Below are positions 33,369 to 42,150 of a stretch of 44,430 bases of DNA, in pieces; position 1 is the first letter of the stretch, and each line of letters opens with the position of its first letter. Below the pieces are notes generated by a model. The model was not told the DNA's origin and made no database searches. It worked only from the letters and a program-made list of their open reading frames with translations. Both the position numbers and the translations under genes were made by a program. The stretch comes from Gammaproteobacteria bacterium RIFCSPHIGHO2_12_FULL_37_14. GTDB taxonomy: Bacteria > Pseudomonadota > Gammaproteobacteria > DSM-16500. Where the stretch lies: the NCBI GenBank assembly GCA_001801485.1, contig MGXV01000049.1, forward strand, positions 1 through 44,430, in the 5' to 3' direction.

Positions 33369-34148
33369 TTAGAGTATCACTTTTGTGATCAACCCTTCTG
33401 ATATCCATCCTTTTAGAAAGGAGGCCGCTCGTAAACCCACCTCTTCTTCATCAATCCATTGGCATAAACCTTCGCATATTTCACTAAAGGTTGAACCATT
33501 AAGTATGGCATCGATTGCCCACGCTTCATCTTCCCTTAGTGAACAAAAATGATTAGTGAGTTCCTTTCGCCATAATACCCAATGAATAGGAACTGAATTT
33601 TCTATGGGATCAGGGAGCGTTTTATCATCAGAAATAGCTTGCCAAATGTGAATAACATTCCATGATAGCGTTAAACGGTGTAGAGAAGGATGCGCTTGTA
33701 ATCGCATATTGACCCAGGCATTAGATGGTATGTTTCCCATTTCTTCCATTTGTAAAACAGTGCTATCCCAAGCATCAAAAACAAGCGTCAACGTCCATTC
33801 AAATTGTGCAAGCTCGGCTAAAACAGGAAATGCTTTATAATCAGAATGTTCCTTCAAAAAATTGACTAATTGATCCCCAAACCAACGAATGGATCGAAAA
33901 GAGGAAGGGTAAGCACGAAGATAGACTTTCCCTAACGTTTCAAATTGATCACAGCCTAAATAGGCTTGTAATACAGGATAATTGGCGGCAAGTGCTTCGA
34001 TCAAACGTGAATGATAGGCATGACTATAGATGGCTAAGCGTGTTTCTGCTGGAATTTTTTTAGTAGTAACAATGCATTTTCGAAATAGTGGGTTTGAATT
34101 TAACAAGTAATCTTGAAATTGAGTTTGTAAACGTTGCAGTCCCTTCAT
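33369..34148 (-). CDS. bufC: BufC/HvfC family protein (DUF2063), partner of the MNIO enzyme
   Basis: The 259-residue protein shows the DUF2063 layout. Its N-terminal helical domain has LQTQFQDYLL, then ETRLAIYSHAYHSRLIEALAANYPVLQAYLG, the conserved 'R..IY....R..L...L...YP.L...LG' signature, followed by AYPSSFRSIRWFGDQL and ELAQFEW. This subunit binds the bufferin precursor and supports the DUF692 enzyme that converts its Cys residues. Its ATG overlaps the bufB stop (ATGA), so the two are translationally coupled. The C-terminal ~100 residues resemble the winged-helix part of the family. Symbol by family homology. Confidence 0.88.
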   Translation of the reverse strand: MKGLQRLQTQFQDYLLNSNPLFRKCIVTTKKIPAETRLAIYSHAYHSRLIEALAANYPVLQAYLGCDQFETLGKVYLRAYPSSFRSIRWFGDQLVNFLKEHSDYKAFPVLAELAQFEWTLTLVFDAWDSTVLQMEEMGNIPSNAWVNMRLQAHPSLHRLTLSWNVIHIWQAISDDKTLPDPIENSVPIHWVLWRKELTNHFCSLREDEAWAIDAILNGSTFSEICEGLCQWIDEEEVGLRAASFLKGWISEGLITKVIL

Positions 34149-34981
34149 GCTACCACCTGCGCTAACGTTATTTCTGCAATTTTCTTTGCATGATTTAACT
34201 CAGATAATAAAAGAGATAAAGGCGGAATATTATCATCGCGTTCTATCATCGTTGAGATAGGACCAAAACGCCGCAACACTTCAGCATATAAGTCCCACAC
34301 AGGATTTACAATATCATGATCATGGGTATCGATTACATACTCACCCTTATTCTCGTGGCCTGCTAAATGGATTTGATATACACGTTCAGGAGGAATAACA
34401 ACGATATAATCTAAGGGATTAAATTCGTGATTGATGCTGCTAACATAAATATTATTCACATCAAGTAAAATGAGACAATCAGCGCGCTCACTAATTTCTT
34501 TTAAAAAATCCCATTCTGTTAAAATAGATTCTTGATACGTAAGATAACTCGAAACATTTTCAACCAAAATTCGCTGACCTAAAAAGTCTTGTATTTGTTG
34601 GATACGATCAACCACATGATTAATCGTTTCTTCAGTATAAGGCAAGGGTAATAAATCGTGCATATTTTTTCCTTGCACGCCTGTCCAACATAAATGATCT
34701 GAAATCCATTTCGGTTGAATACGGTTTGCAAGTTGTTTAACACTTTCTAAATACGTCCAATCCAATGGATCACTACTTCCGATTGACATCGAAACACCAT
34801 GCATTACCATGGGATAGTGCTCACGAATGCTATCGAGAAAATGAAGTGGCTTACCGCCTGGAACGAGATAATTTTCAGTAAGAATTTCAAACCAATCAAT
34901 AGGAGGCTGTTCATCAAGGATGGTGGTGTAGTGATCAGTACGTAAACCTAATCCAAAGCCTAAGTAAGGTTTATTCTGCAT
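34145..34981 (-). CDS. bufB: BufB/HvfB family multinuclear iron oxidase (DUF692)
   Basis: About 278 residues, a TIM-barrel DUF692 protein. Family signatures seen are LGFGLGLRTDHY at the start, WFEILTENYL, VMHGVSMSIGSSDPL, WISDHLCWTG with DLLPLPYTEE, ILVENVSSYLTY, LLLDVNNIYV, HLAGHE and VIDTHDHDI, then MIERDDNIP. The His, Asp, Asn and Glu in these motifs build the multi-iron site. The enzyme oxidises Cys of the bufferin precursor to thiooxazole groups that bind copper. I prefer the ATG at 34981 because homologues begin close to the LGxGLGLR strand. The ATG at 35023 has a somewhat better GAGAG site and cannot be excluded. Confidence 0.92.
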   Translation of the reverse strand: MQNKPYLGFGLGLRTDHYTTILDEQPPIDWFEILTENYLVPGGKPLHFLDSIREHYPMVMHGVSMSIGSSDPLDWTYLESVKQLANRIQPKWISDHLCWTGVQGKNMHDLLPLPYTEETINHVVDRIQQIQDFLGQRILVENVSSYLTYQESILTEWDFLKEISERADCLILLDVNNIYVSSINHEFNPLDYIVVIPPERVYQIHLAGHENKGEYVIDTHDHDIVNPVWDLYAEVLRRFGPISTMIERDDNIPPLSLLLSELNHAKKIAEITLAQVVA

Positions 34982-35058
34982 AATGAAGCGCCATAGAAAA
35001 TTTTTCACAAAGAGAGTGAACATCTGACTGTCTACTCTCTTTTCTTTATAGAAGCGAT

Positions 35059-35328
35059 TTATGAAGTTGGTTCTTCTACACTGCCGCCAAGCTTTTTACA
35101 TTTCTTAGCTGTTTTCATTAAGTATCCTTTGCTTTTGCAATCATTATGCCCTTTGCAATCGCTTGTTGCTGTTTTACAGGCACTCTTCCCTTTGCAAGAA
35201 TTCACACCATAACAGTGCACTTTTTTGGCTGCGGCTTCTGACACTGTTGATGTGATTGGTGCTGTCGCAAAAGCAATCGCTGCGGCGGTTGCAATAGTTA
35301 AACCTAACATTTTCTTTTTATTTCCCAT
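35059..35328 (-). CDS. bufA2: BufA2-type bufferin precursor (copper-binding metallophore)
   Basis: An 89-residue precursor. ATG at 35328 has AAAGGAG eight bases upstream; an in-frame TTG at 35349 is not the start. The signal peptide is MGNKKKMLGLTIATAAAIAFA … SEAAA. The mature part is small, Lys-rich and holds six Cys (about 39, 45, 51, 58, 64, 77) in KVHCYGVNSCKGKSACKTA, DCKGHNDCKSKG and AKKCKKLGG. This Cys spacing is that of BufA2 (six-Cys) bufferins. After modification by BufB/BufC it is exported and sequesters copper in the periplasm. First gene of the bufA2-bufB-bufC operon, with a 77-bp gap to bufB. Divergent from the TVP38/oxidoreductase operon. Confidence 0.88.
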   Translation of the reverse strand: MGNKKKMLGLTIATAAAIAFATAPITSTVSEAAAKKVHCYGVNSCKGKSACKTATSDCKGHNDCKSKGYLMKTAKKCKKLGGSVEEPTS

Positions 35329-35498
35329 ATCAGCTAGCTCCTTTAGCAATGACCATTAAAAGATAGAATTACGTTTACATCTTAAGAATATTCATTCTAA
35401 CATAGGTATTAACTTTTTTTGAATCAAGAATGATTTGTTTTTGATATTGTAATCAGAAATATCATTTTTTATTTAAAAGTCTTTGAACGGATAGATAA

Positions 35499-36221
35499 AT
35501 GCACTTGGATAAGGTGATAACAGCATTAATGAGGCGATGGCTACCACTTGCTATTCTGCTTGTTGGATTAGGTGCTTTTTTCTATTTTGATTTATCCCAA
35601 TTTCTTAATTTTTCCACTTTACAACAGCATCGCCAGACACTTTTATCCTGGACCGAAGCTCATTATTTCCAAGCAGCTTTCATCTATATCATTATTTATA
35701 TTCTTGCAGTCGCCATTTCTATTCCAGGGGCTATTTTCCTTACATTAGTGGGTGGATTCTTATTCGGCACTATTTTTGGAACGCTATATGTATTAATCAG
35801 TGCGACACTCGGCGCGACGCTTATCTTTTTAGCAGTACGTATTGCATTAGAACCCTGGGTAGCAAAGAAAACATCCCGATGGATTAAAAAGATGAGAACT
35901 GGTTTTAAGCAAGGCGCTTTTCAATATCTCCTCTTTTTACGCCTTGTTCCACTTTTCCCTTTTTGGGTCATCAATATTGTCCCTGCTCTGCTTGGAGTAA
36001 AGGCCAGCACATTCATGCTTGCCACCTTTATTGGCATCATCCCAGGTTCGATTGTCTATGTGACATTAGGAAATGGTCTCGGGTCTATTTTTGATCGGAA
36101 TGAGACGCCTAATCTCGGCATCATTTTTGAACTTCCTGTTTTATTACCTCTTCTTGGACTTGCTTTCTTATCTCTAGTGCCAATTATTTACCAATGGAAG
36201 AAAAGGAAATCATCAACATGA
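35499..36221 (+). CDS. TVP38/TMEM64 (VTT domain) membrane protein, copy 2
   Basis: A 240-residue inner-membrane protein with the same VTT layout as the copy at 28447 (SIPGAIFLTLVGGFLFG, LFLRLVPLFPFWVINI, FIGIIPGSIVYVTLGNGLGS). Its ATG follows ACGGATAGATAA. Its stop codon overlaps the start of the FAD oxidoreductase (ATGA), a pairing common in gammaproteobacteria and cyanobacteria, where TVP38 genes sit with MerA-like oxidoreductases. A deletion relic of this gene is present at 29171-29340. The function of the pair is not established; membrane lipid or thiol/metal homeostasis are suggestions. Confidence 0.9.
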   Translation: MHLDKVITALMRRWLPLAILLVGLGAFFYFDLSQFLNFSTLQQHRQTLLSWTEAHYFQAAFIYIIIYILAVAISIPGAIFLTLVGGFLFGTIFGTLYVLISATLGATLIFLAVRIALEPWVAKKTSRWIKKMRTGFKQGAFQYLLFLRLVPLFPFWVINIVPALLGVKASTFMLATFIGIIPGSIVYVTLGNGLGSIFDRNETPNLGIIFELPVLLPLLGLAFLSLVPIIYQWKKRKSST

Positions 36222-37642
36222 ATTCAATTAAATGTGACCTAGCAGTGATTGGTGCAGGCGCTGGTGGTTTAAGTGTAGCAGCAGGTGCAGCACAATTAGG
36301 CATAAAAGTCGTTTTAATTGAAAACGATAAAATGGGTGGGGATTGTCTTAATTATGGCTGTGTTCCTTCTAAATCATTATTAGCTGCTGCAAAAGCGGCT
36401 CATCATTTTAGAACCGTTGCACCTTTTGGCATTAAACCTATTGAGCCTGATATCGATTTTGCAAAAGTCATGAATCATGTGAGCAATGTCATCAATATCA
36501 TTGGAACAACGAAAGATTCTATTGAACGTTTTACTCACATGGGCGTTAAGGTAATCCAAGCGCATGGACAATTTGTTAATCCATACACACTAAAGGCAGG
36601 CGATACAACCCTCACCGCACGCCGATTTGTAATTGCAACCGGATCATCACCTGCTATTCCTCCCATACAAGGTTTAGATAAGATCGTTTTTTATACCAAT
36701 GAAACGATTTTTAATATTACAAAAAAACCAGAACATCTCATCATTATTGGCGGCGGACCCATTGGGTGCGAGCTTGGTCAGGCTTTTTTAATGCTGGGAT
36801 CAAAGGTCACTCTATTAGAAGGCAACCATATTTTATCGCATGATGAAGAAGATTTAGTTGATATGCTTCGCACGCATCTTAAGAAACAAGGAATGGAAAT
36901 TTTTGAAAATACCAAGACGATTAAAGTTGCACAGAAAGATAATCAAATAGAAATTTTTATAGAAAAAAATGGTCAGCAACAAACTATCATAGGTTCTGAT
37001 TTACTTATCGCAACGGGACGTCGTGTCAATGTCGATGGTTTAAATTTAGAAGCAGCAAAAATTTCTTACACCAAAAAAGGAATTCAAGTTGATTCAAAAT
37101 TACGTACGAGTAATAAACATGTTTACGCTGTCGGAGATGTTGCTAGTAGCTATCAATTTACCCATCTTGCCAACTATCATGCAGGGATAGTCATTCGAAA
37201 TATTTTATTTCGACTACCTGCAAAAGTAGATTATCGCGCTTTACCTTGGGTAACTTATACTGAACCAGAACTTGCTCATGTGGGGGTAAGTAGCAAGGAA
37301 GTAGAAAAACAAGGTTCCACTTTTAAAAGTTTACTATTTGATTTTGCTGAAGTCGATCGTGCGCTTGCTGAAAATCAAACTCTTGGAAAAATCAAGGTGA
37401 TTACTAATAAACACGGAAAAATTTTAGGTGTTACCATTTTAGGTTCTCATGCGGGTGAGCTATTAGTTCCATGGATAAGCGCTATACAAGAAGGAAAATC
37501 TATTCGTAGTATGATCAATATTATTGTTCCTTACCCAACATTAAGCGAGGTAAACAAATTTGTAGCAAACAAATTTTATTCGCCGATTATCTTTTCAAAT
37601 AAAGTGAAATGGCTTGTTAAATTTTTACAGATATTTGGATAA
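36218..37642 (+). CDS. FAD-dependent pyridine-nucleotide disulfide oxidoreductase (MerA-like/dihydrolipoamide dehydrogenase family)
   Basis: About 474 residues from ATG 36218 (AAAAGGAAA upstream), overlapping the TVP38 stop. The FAD site is VIGAGAGGLSVAAGAAQLG. The redox pair sits in GGDCLNYGCVPSKSLLAA, with CxxxxC spacing. The NAD(P) site is IIGGGPIGCELGQAF. The second FAD motif is VYAVGDVASSYQFTHLA. The C-terminal dimerisation domain has PYPTLSEVNKF, where lipoamide dehydrogenases have H-HPTLSE. The catalytic His is thus Tyr, as in MerA-type relatives, so lipoamide dehydrogenase activity is unlikely. There is no N-terminal heavy-metal domain and no C-terminal Cys pair, so true mercuric reduction is also doubtful. 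It is probably a membrane-partnered thiol or electron-transfer enzyme. Confidence 0.88.
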   Translation: MNSIKCDLAVIGAGAGGLSVAAGAAQLGIKVVLIENDKMGGDCLNYGCVPSKSLLAAAKAAHHFRTVAPFGIKPIEPDIDFAKVMNHVSNVINIIGTTKDSIERFTHMGVKVIQAHGQFVNPYTLKAGDTTLTARRFVIATGSSPAIPPIQGLDKIVFYTNETIFNITKKPEHLIIIGGGPIGCELGQAFLMLGSKVTLLEGNHILSHDEEDLVDMLRTHLKKQGMEIFENTKTIKVAQKDNQIEIFIEKNGQQQTIIGSDLLIATGRRVNVDGLNLEAAKISYTKKGIQVDSKLRTSNKHVYAVGDVASSYQFTHLANYHAGIVIRNILFRLPAKVDYRALPWVTYTEPELAHVGVSSKEVEKQGSTFKSLLFDFAEVDRALAENQTLGKIKVITNKHGKILGVTILGSHAGELLVPWISAIQEGKSIRSMINIIVPYPTLSEVNKFVANKFYSPIIFSNKVKWLVKFLQIFG

Positions 37643-37682
37643 CGATTAGAAACCTATGAAAATCACAATTTGATTTGCTCGC

Positions 37683-37710
37683 TTAACCTACCTTTAAAAA
37701 AGCAGGTTAA
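37683..37710. terminator. Hairpin between convergent genes, weak bidirectional terminator
   Basis: TTAACCT (37683-37689) and AGGTTAA (37704-37710) form a 7-bp stem with A- and T-rich loop DNA, between convergent stops at 37642 and 37735. No long T run follows on either side. Confidence 0.35.
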
Positions 37711-37734
37711 TGCAAGCATTTCGTGTTTAAAAAA

Positions 37735-38064
37735 TTACGGGAGAGTCTTCACCCAATGACCAGATTTTAACTCCCAAACCGTGCATTTTCCATCTGCAGT
37801 AGCGGTTGTGCACGCCCAATAATCATTTACCCAGGCAACTCCTTCTACCCTGCTTTCATAGCGACAAACCGTTTGCGTATCTACCCATACATTATCTTCC
37901 CAATGTGCATTGACTGTTGTACAACTAACTGATTTTGGAGCAGGCGAAATAATGATATTCTTCTCTACCACTGGAACTACAACCTCTTGAGCTTGAATAT
38001 TCATGCTAACATTCATTACTAACAATCCAAGTAAAGCGGATAATCCTAACCGAATAAATGACAT
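37735..38064 (-). CDS. Small exported protein of unknown function
   Basis: 109 residues with a signal peptide (LGLSALLGLLVMNVSMNIQA-QE). The mature part holds four Cys and a set of Trp-containing segments: HWEDNVWVDTQTVCRYE, AWVNDYWACTT, CTVWELKSGHWVKT. The regular W-x(4-8)-W-[VE] spacing suggests a small beta-sheet fold. No family recognised. Likely periplasmic. Confidence 0.65.
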   Translation of the reverse strand: MSFIRLGLSALLGLLVMNVSMNIQAQEVVVPVVEKNIIISPAPKSVSCTTVNAHWEDNVWVDTQTVCRYESRVEGVAWVNDYWACTTATADGKCTVWELKSGHWVKTLP

Positions 38065-38116
38065 AAATTTTTCCCCTGTTGAATAATGTTATTTTAAATT
38101 AATTTCCTACCTAATT

Positions 38117-38413
38117 TTATGATCCCATCCAACCCCATAAAAAATTTTCAATAATAATTATTATAATTCCTAATATTATCAGTAAATAAAAAAGTAATTT
38201 AGGTTTATTTTTTAAATAAAAATACAACCCCCAAATAATACTGAGAGACACGATGAAATAAATGAAACTATATATTGATAGAGCAATGGAAGTATTAATT
38301 TTACCTGTTGCATCGGTATGTAGTGGGCCTATGATATTTAACAATGTTGCTATGGTAAATGCGAATGATAAAATAATTACAATGATAAGATTTGATCTTT
38401 TCTGCCACCTCAT
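38117..38413 (-). CDS. Small membrane protein, three predicted TM segments
   Basis: A 98-residue hydrophobic protein with three membrane segments: about 8-27 (LIIVIILSFAFTIATLLNII), 43-66 (SIALSIYSFIYFIVSLSIIWGLYF) and 73-92. It begins with the basic MRWQKRSN and ends with LWGWMGS. No catalytic motif. No family recognised. Confidence 0.6.
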   Translation of the reverse strand: MRWQKRSNLIIVIILSFAFTIATLLNIIGPLHTDATGKINTSIALSIYSFIYFIVSLSIIWGLYFYLKNKPKLLFYLLIILGIIIIIIENFLWGWMGS

Positions 38414-38562
38414 GATTTACCCAGTATAAAAGTTAATACTGTTTTAGTATTACATAAAGGATGATTGGTTTAAATCATAAAGTGTTTAGTAGTATTACTA
38501 GTTTGATTAGTAAAATCCCTAATGTATTGAGTAAACTCCCTAAATTTCATATTTTATTATCA

Positions 38563-39219
38563 TTACCATAATCGATATGCTAAACGTAGATATCCTGAAT
38601 ACAGGAAAGGGACATAATCTTCTGCTGGATCCAATTCAGATTCACCATATCCACCAGTATAATTGAAACCAATTTCTCCCATAATGTGCTCCGCTAAATT
38701 GTAATTTAATCCGAGACTAAAAGTTGGACTAATACGCCAACATTCCTTTATGATATCTTTTCGATGAACACGTGCTGCTCCAGCACTTGAAAAAGCTTTA
38801 ATTTCTGTATATGGAATAGTTATCATAAATTTTGCCATTAAAGAGATTGAATCAGTGCTGGTATTTAAATCTGTTAACCCATTGTTTTCGAATGCTACCA
38901 AACTAGTTTCATCAAAAATGACTTTGGCATTTGGATAATGTGTATAACTCGCTTCGAGTGCAAAATGAGGAATTATTTCGTAACCCATAAAATATCCCCA
39001 AAGACCGCCGCCCTCACTAACGTCACTTGGTGTAGAAAGCAATAATGCAGCTGCTTGCTTATTGCGTGGAGGCACTAATCCTTCCCAAGTAGTCGAGCCA
39101 TACCCACCAGTTATACCGAGATAAAATGGATAAGTTGAATGACTAAATTCAGCAGCAAAAATTTGATTGAAATTAAATAAGAAGATAATCAAACAAAAGA
39201 TTTGTTTTATTCTAGGCAT
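38563..39219 (-). CDS. Outer-membrane beta-barrel protein (OmpA/porin-like fold)
   Basis: 218 residues with a signal peptide (QIFCLIIFLFNFNQIFAA-EF). Alternating strands follow, beginning YPFYLGITGGYGSTTWEGL, with GYFMGYEIIPHFALEASYTHY, a middle strand SLMAKFMITIPY, and ending GYLRLAYRLW. The terminal aromatic residue fits the outer-membrane sorting signal. The size fits an eight-stranded barrel of the kind found in small OmpA-like proteins of Legionella relatives. Stand-alone gene. Confidence 0.75.
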   Translation of the reverse strand: MPRIKQIFCLIIFLFNFNQIFAAEFSHSTYPFYLGITGGYGSTTWEGLVPPRNKQAAALLLSTPSDVSEGGGLWGYFMGYEIIPHFALEASYTHYPNAKVIFDETSLVAFENNGLTDLNTSTDSISLMAKFMITIPYTEIKAFSSAGAARVHRKDIIKECWRISPTFSLGLNYNLAEHIMGEIGFNYTGGYGESELDPAEDYVPFLYSGYLRLAYRLW

Positions 39220-39317
39220 AACTCCTCGATTAAATAAAACGAAAATACCGTCAATAGAGGTTTGTATAAGTAAGAAATAACTTCTTCTATGATTAAATAA
39301 GATTAATGGCTATTTAT

Positions 39318-39710
39318 TTAACAAGCTTTTCCCGTACTACTACACAAATTTCCATGGGAATCTTTTCCGCCTAAACGATAGCAATTCCAATCATCCATAC
39401 ATTCTTGAGTTGAAACATCTTTTTGATAATCACAAGCCTTCTGCTGACTGCCAAAGACACTGACCATACGATTATAAATTGCAGTCATATCTTTACACAT
39501 GCCAGATGGTAACCCTGATGATGTACAACGACATTCTGCAGCAGTTTTAAAAGAAGCACAAAAATTTGCACTGACAACTGGATCAGCAAATGGACATTGT
39601 GCATGTTTAGTTGCGATAAAATATTTTAATATATCAGAAAAACTATATACATTAAATGAAAAAAATAAACTGATTATTGCTAGGCTTAAAGTAAATAATT
39701 TAATTTTCAT
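39318..39710 (-). CDS. Small exported Cys-rich protein
   Basis: 130 residues with a signal peptide (LFTLSLAIISLFFSFNVYS). The mature part contains ten Cys, an even number that suggests five disulfides after export: HAQCPF, NFCASF, AECRCTSS, GMCKD, KACDY, QECMDDWNCYR, GNLCSS, GKAC. No family recognised; periplasmic or secreted. Confidence 0.65.
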   Translation of the reverse strand: MKIKLFTLSLAIISLFFSFNVYSFSDILKYFIATKHAQCPFADPVVSANFCASFKTAAECRCTSSGLPSGMCKDMTAIYNRMVSVFGSQQKACDYQKDVSTQECMDDWNCYRLGGKDSHGNLCSSTGKAC

Positions 39711-39769
39711 TCTTAATCCTTAATGAATAATGATTTAGTCCCTAATTCCAAGTTTTTTATCTAAAAAGC

Positions 39770-39790
39770 ATTAGAATTTTTCATTCTAAT
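39770..39790 (-). terminator. Rho-independent terminator of the 42089-39821 operon
   Basis: ATTAGAAT and ATTCTAAT form a perfect 8-bp stem with a five-base loop, followed on the minus strand by GCTTTTTAG. It lies about 30 bp past the stop at 39821. Confidence 0.6.
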
Positions 39791-39820
39791 AAAATAGAGC
39801 TCCGTGAGCAAACAGAATAT

Positions 39821-40945
39821 TCATCTTCTGAAATATGTTGGACTAGTCCTGTTTAATCTAAATTTAGCAATTAAAAATCTAAAATAATTTAAATAAGCAA
39901 AACCGGTATAAGTAACTGGAATATACTTGAATCCTCTTTTAAGCAACATTAATGTCACCATTGCTGCAAATTTAGCAGACATGAGACCTGGCCCCATAGA
40001 AGAGATAAAAGCAGAATGAACTAAATGTCGATATTGGATATCGCGTTGATGAAAATAGTAGCGCCCTGCTTTTGCATAATTTCGCTTAGATTTGGCATAT
40101 ATTTGGATTTTTTTAATGCCAAAACAGGGATGGCATTCAATTTCCGAACCAACCGCCCAGATTTCAGGAGGAACTAATTTGGTAATCTTTGCGGATTTAT
40201 ATAGCTCGATAATTCTAATATAGGAGTCACAATTTGCCTGTTGGGCGAAATCATACTTCGATCCATGACATAAAAATAAAATATCTGCCTGTGAAAGTGG
40301 AACTTGTAATTGATCGTATTGTTGATATGTATAATCCACCCCAAATTTAAGAGTAGTAACGATAGCACCCTCTTTTTCAAGTAATTTCTTCATCTGTGAA
40401 CCCAAAGCGCCACTTGCACCTGTCATTGCTATATGCTTACCTACTAATGGGAGACTGGTACCAAATATATAGTCAAAAAATTTAATATAACTACTAAAAA
40501 AATAATTTGGGTAGATATGGTGTAAAGCATGATAATCGGCGGTAACAAATGGACCTCCTCGGTAAGAAGGTAAAATGGTATAAGATCGATGATGCAAATC
40601 TCTTCCATTAGATAACCAAACATTAATAAACAAAAGAGTTTCAATTAAAATAGCAAAGGTAATCGCTATTGGCTGTAAAAATAAATAACAAAAAAAAGTT
40701 CCAATGACTTGAACGGCATATTCAATTGCTGCATGATGCACTAAATTCAAACGGCTAAATTCTAGTTGAATCATTAAAGATGATGAAAAAAACCGATGAT
40801 GAGCATTGTGCCAGCTTGCAATTGAACGTAACCATTTATTTTTAGATTTTAAACATTTATGAAAACTATAATGAACAATATCAAAACATACTGTTCCAAT
40901 AAAAAAAGCAATCAGTACTTCAACAATCATCATTATCCAAAACAT
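39821..40945 (-). CDS. Bifunctional fatty acid hydroxylase (sterol desaturase)/short-chain dehydrogenase-like protein
   Basis: A 374-residue fusion. N-terminal half: membrane-bound di-iron hydroxylase with the His boxes HYSFH (25-29), HNAHH (46-50), LHHR (118-120) and HALHH (139-143) between hydrophobic segments. C-terminal half: Rossmann domain, TGASGALG (175-182) and YxxxK as YAKSK (283-287), of the SDR superfamily. This fusion matches proteins annotated 'bifunctional sterol desaturase/short chain dehydrogenase' in cyanobacteria. It would hydroxylate or desaturate a lipid or isoprenoid chain, then perhaps oxidise the product; the substrate is unknown. The start overlaps the end of the glycosyltransferase gene by 26 bp, so the two are one operon and probably act on the same lipid. 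Confidence 0.8.
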   Translation of the reverse strand: MFWIMMIVEVLIAFFIGTVCFDIVHYSFHKCLKSKNKWLRSIASWHNAHHRFFSSSLMIQLEFSRLNLVHHAAIEYAVQVIGTFFCYLFLQPIAITFAILIETLLFINVWLSNGRDLHHRSYTILPSYRGGPFVTADYHALHHIYPNYFFSSYIKFFDYIFGTSLPLVGKHIAMTGASGALGSQMKKLLEKEGAIVTTLKFGVDYTYQQYDQLQVPLSQADILFLCHGSKYDFAQQANCDSYIRIIELYKSAKITKLVPPEIWAVGSEIECHPCFGIKKIQIYAKSKRNYAKAGRYYFHQRDIQYRHLVHSAFISSMGPGLMSAKFAAMVTLMLLKRGFKYIPVTYTGFAYLNYFRFLIAKFRLNRTSPTYFRR

Positions 40946-42089
40946 TGCGATTTCGTAATTCCTGTAATGAATAGTAGGTATCTCGCCAAATAATTCCCTG
41001 ATGTCGATATGCGGCTATAACTGAATTCCATAAAGTATAAAATAAAAGCAATACTCCAACCGGATAAAAAAAGGCAATATACTTTTGAACTTGAAAATAT
41101 CTAGCAACAATAAGAGCCATTCCAAATGTAAGTGTAATATTCACTATGTTAATGAATTGCAATAAACCTTGAAAGATAAAAATCCCTATAAATGGTACTA
41201 TAAAAAATAAAAATGCAAAAATAAAATTGATAAAAAAAGTTATAAAGGAATAATTAAAAAATGCAAAACTATTTTTTTTCAATCCATCAACCATTTCGCT
41301 CAAGGAGGCATACCATTCACGTTCAATTAAATTTTTTCCATTAACAATATCTTGTTTAAAACCATTGTTTTTTATTAATGCCCCCAGCTTTAGATCATCC
41401 AAACATTCCATAGCAATAGCGTGATGCCCACCGCACTTAAGATAAGAGGATTTTTTTACAAGATTAAAAGCGCCATGTCCTAAATATTTTTTACTCCATG
41501 TGTATTTAATTCGCCATGGCTTCAACTTCATGCTATATGTAATATAATTAGCTAATAATAATATTTTTAACCAAAAGCCTTTATTAATATGATTTTCATA
41601 AATAGTTAGGTGATCAATATTATTGTTAATCACATAACTGATGGCTTTTGCTACCAAATCTTCTTTCATGACCACATCAGCATCCGTAAATAATAACCAT
41701 TCATTCTTTGCTAATTGCGATGCAGTATGCAAAGCATAATTTTTACCTAACCAACCCTTTGGTAAGGTTTGAATATATTTAGTTTTAAAATTAACATCAT
41801 TTTCAAACTGCTTCAAAATCAAATTAGTATTATCAGTCGATCGATCATTGATCGCAACAATTTCAAAATTTGGATAGTTAAGACTCCGCATGGAACGAAT
41901 TGCATTTGGTAAGTGCCGCTCTTCATTGCGAGCACTAAATATAATCGAAATAGCAGGTAATTTTTCTGATGGTAAAATAGCTTGAGATAATAAATTCTTA
42001 ATGAAGTGGAACCCAAAACTAATTTCACTGATTAACAACAACAAATAGATTAAAGTAACAATGGCAATGACAGTTAAAATTGCTTGCAT
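40920..42089 (-). CDS. Membrane-anchored family 2 glycosyltransferase
   Basis: 389 residues. One N-terminal membrane helix (about 3-22), then a GT-A domain: ISIIFSARNEERHL (48-60), AINDRSTDNT (79-88), PKGWLGKNYALH (110-121), the metal-binding DAD (136-138) and ECLDDLKLG (228-236) as the acidic acceptor-side motif. Four C-terminal membrane helices follow (about 270-375). The GW-GKNYAL segment resembles HpnB (hopanoid-linked) and CruC (carotenoid) glycosyltransferases, so the acceptor is likely a membrane isoprenoid or fatty lipid; that is inference. First gene of a two-gene operon with the hydroxylase/SDR fusion. Confidence 0.85.
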   Translation of the reverse strand: MQAILTVIAIVTLIYLLLLISEISFGFHFIKNLLSQAILPSEKLPAISIIFSARNEERHLPNAIRSMRSLNYPNFEIVAINDRSTDNTNLILKQFENDVNFKTKYIQTLPKGWLGKNYALHTASQLAKNEWLLFTDADVVMKEDLVAKAISYVINNNIDHLTIYENHINKGFWLKILLLANYITYSMKLKPWRIKYTWSKKYLGHGAFNLVKKSSYLKCGGHHAIAMECLDDLKLGALIKNNGFKQDIVNGKNLIEREWYASLSEMVDGLKKNSFAFFNYSFITFFINFIFAFLFFIVPFIGIFIFQGLLQFINIVNITLTFGMALIVARYFQVQKYIAFFYPVGVLLLFYTLWNSVIAAYRHQGIIWRDTYYSLQELRNRNVLDNDDC

Positions 42090-42150
42090 TCATTTTCCTG
42101 CTTTGATCTTTTCAGTTTTAAAATCTGCGTTTGCGAATGTGCTAACTATC

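Noticed and set aside
36218..37642. True mercuric reductase
   Set aside because: No N-terminal metal-binding domain, no C-terminal vicinal Cys pair and no mer genes nearby.
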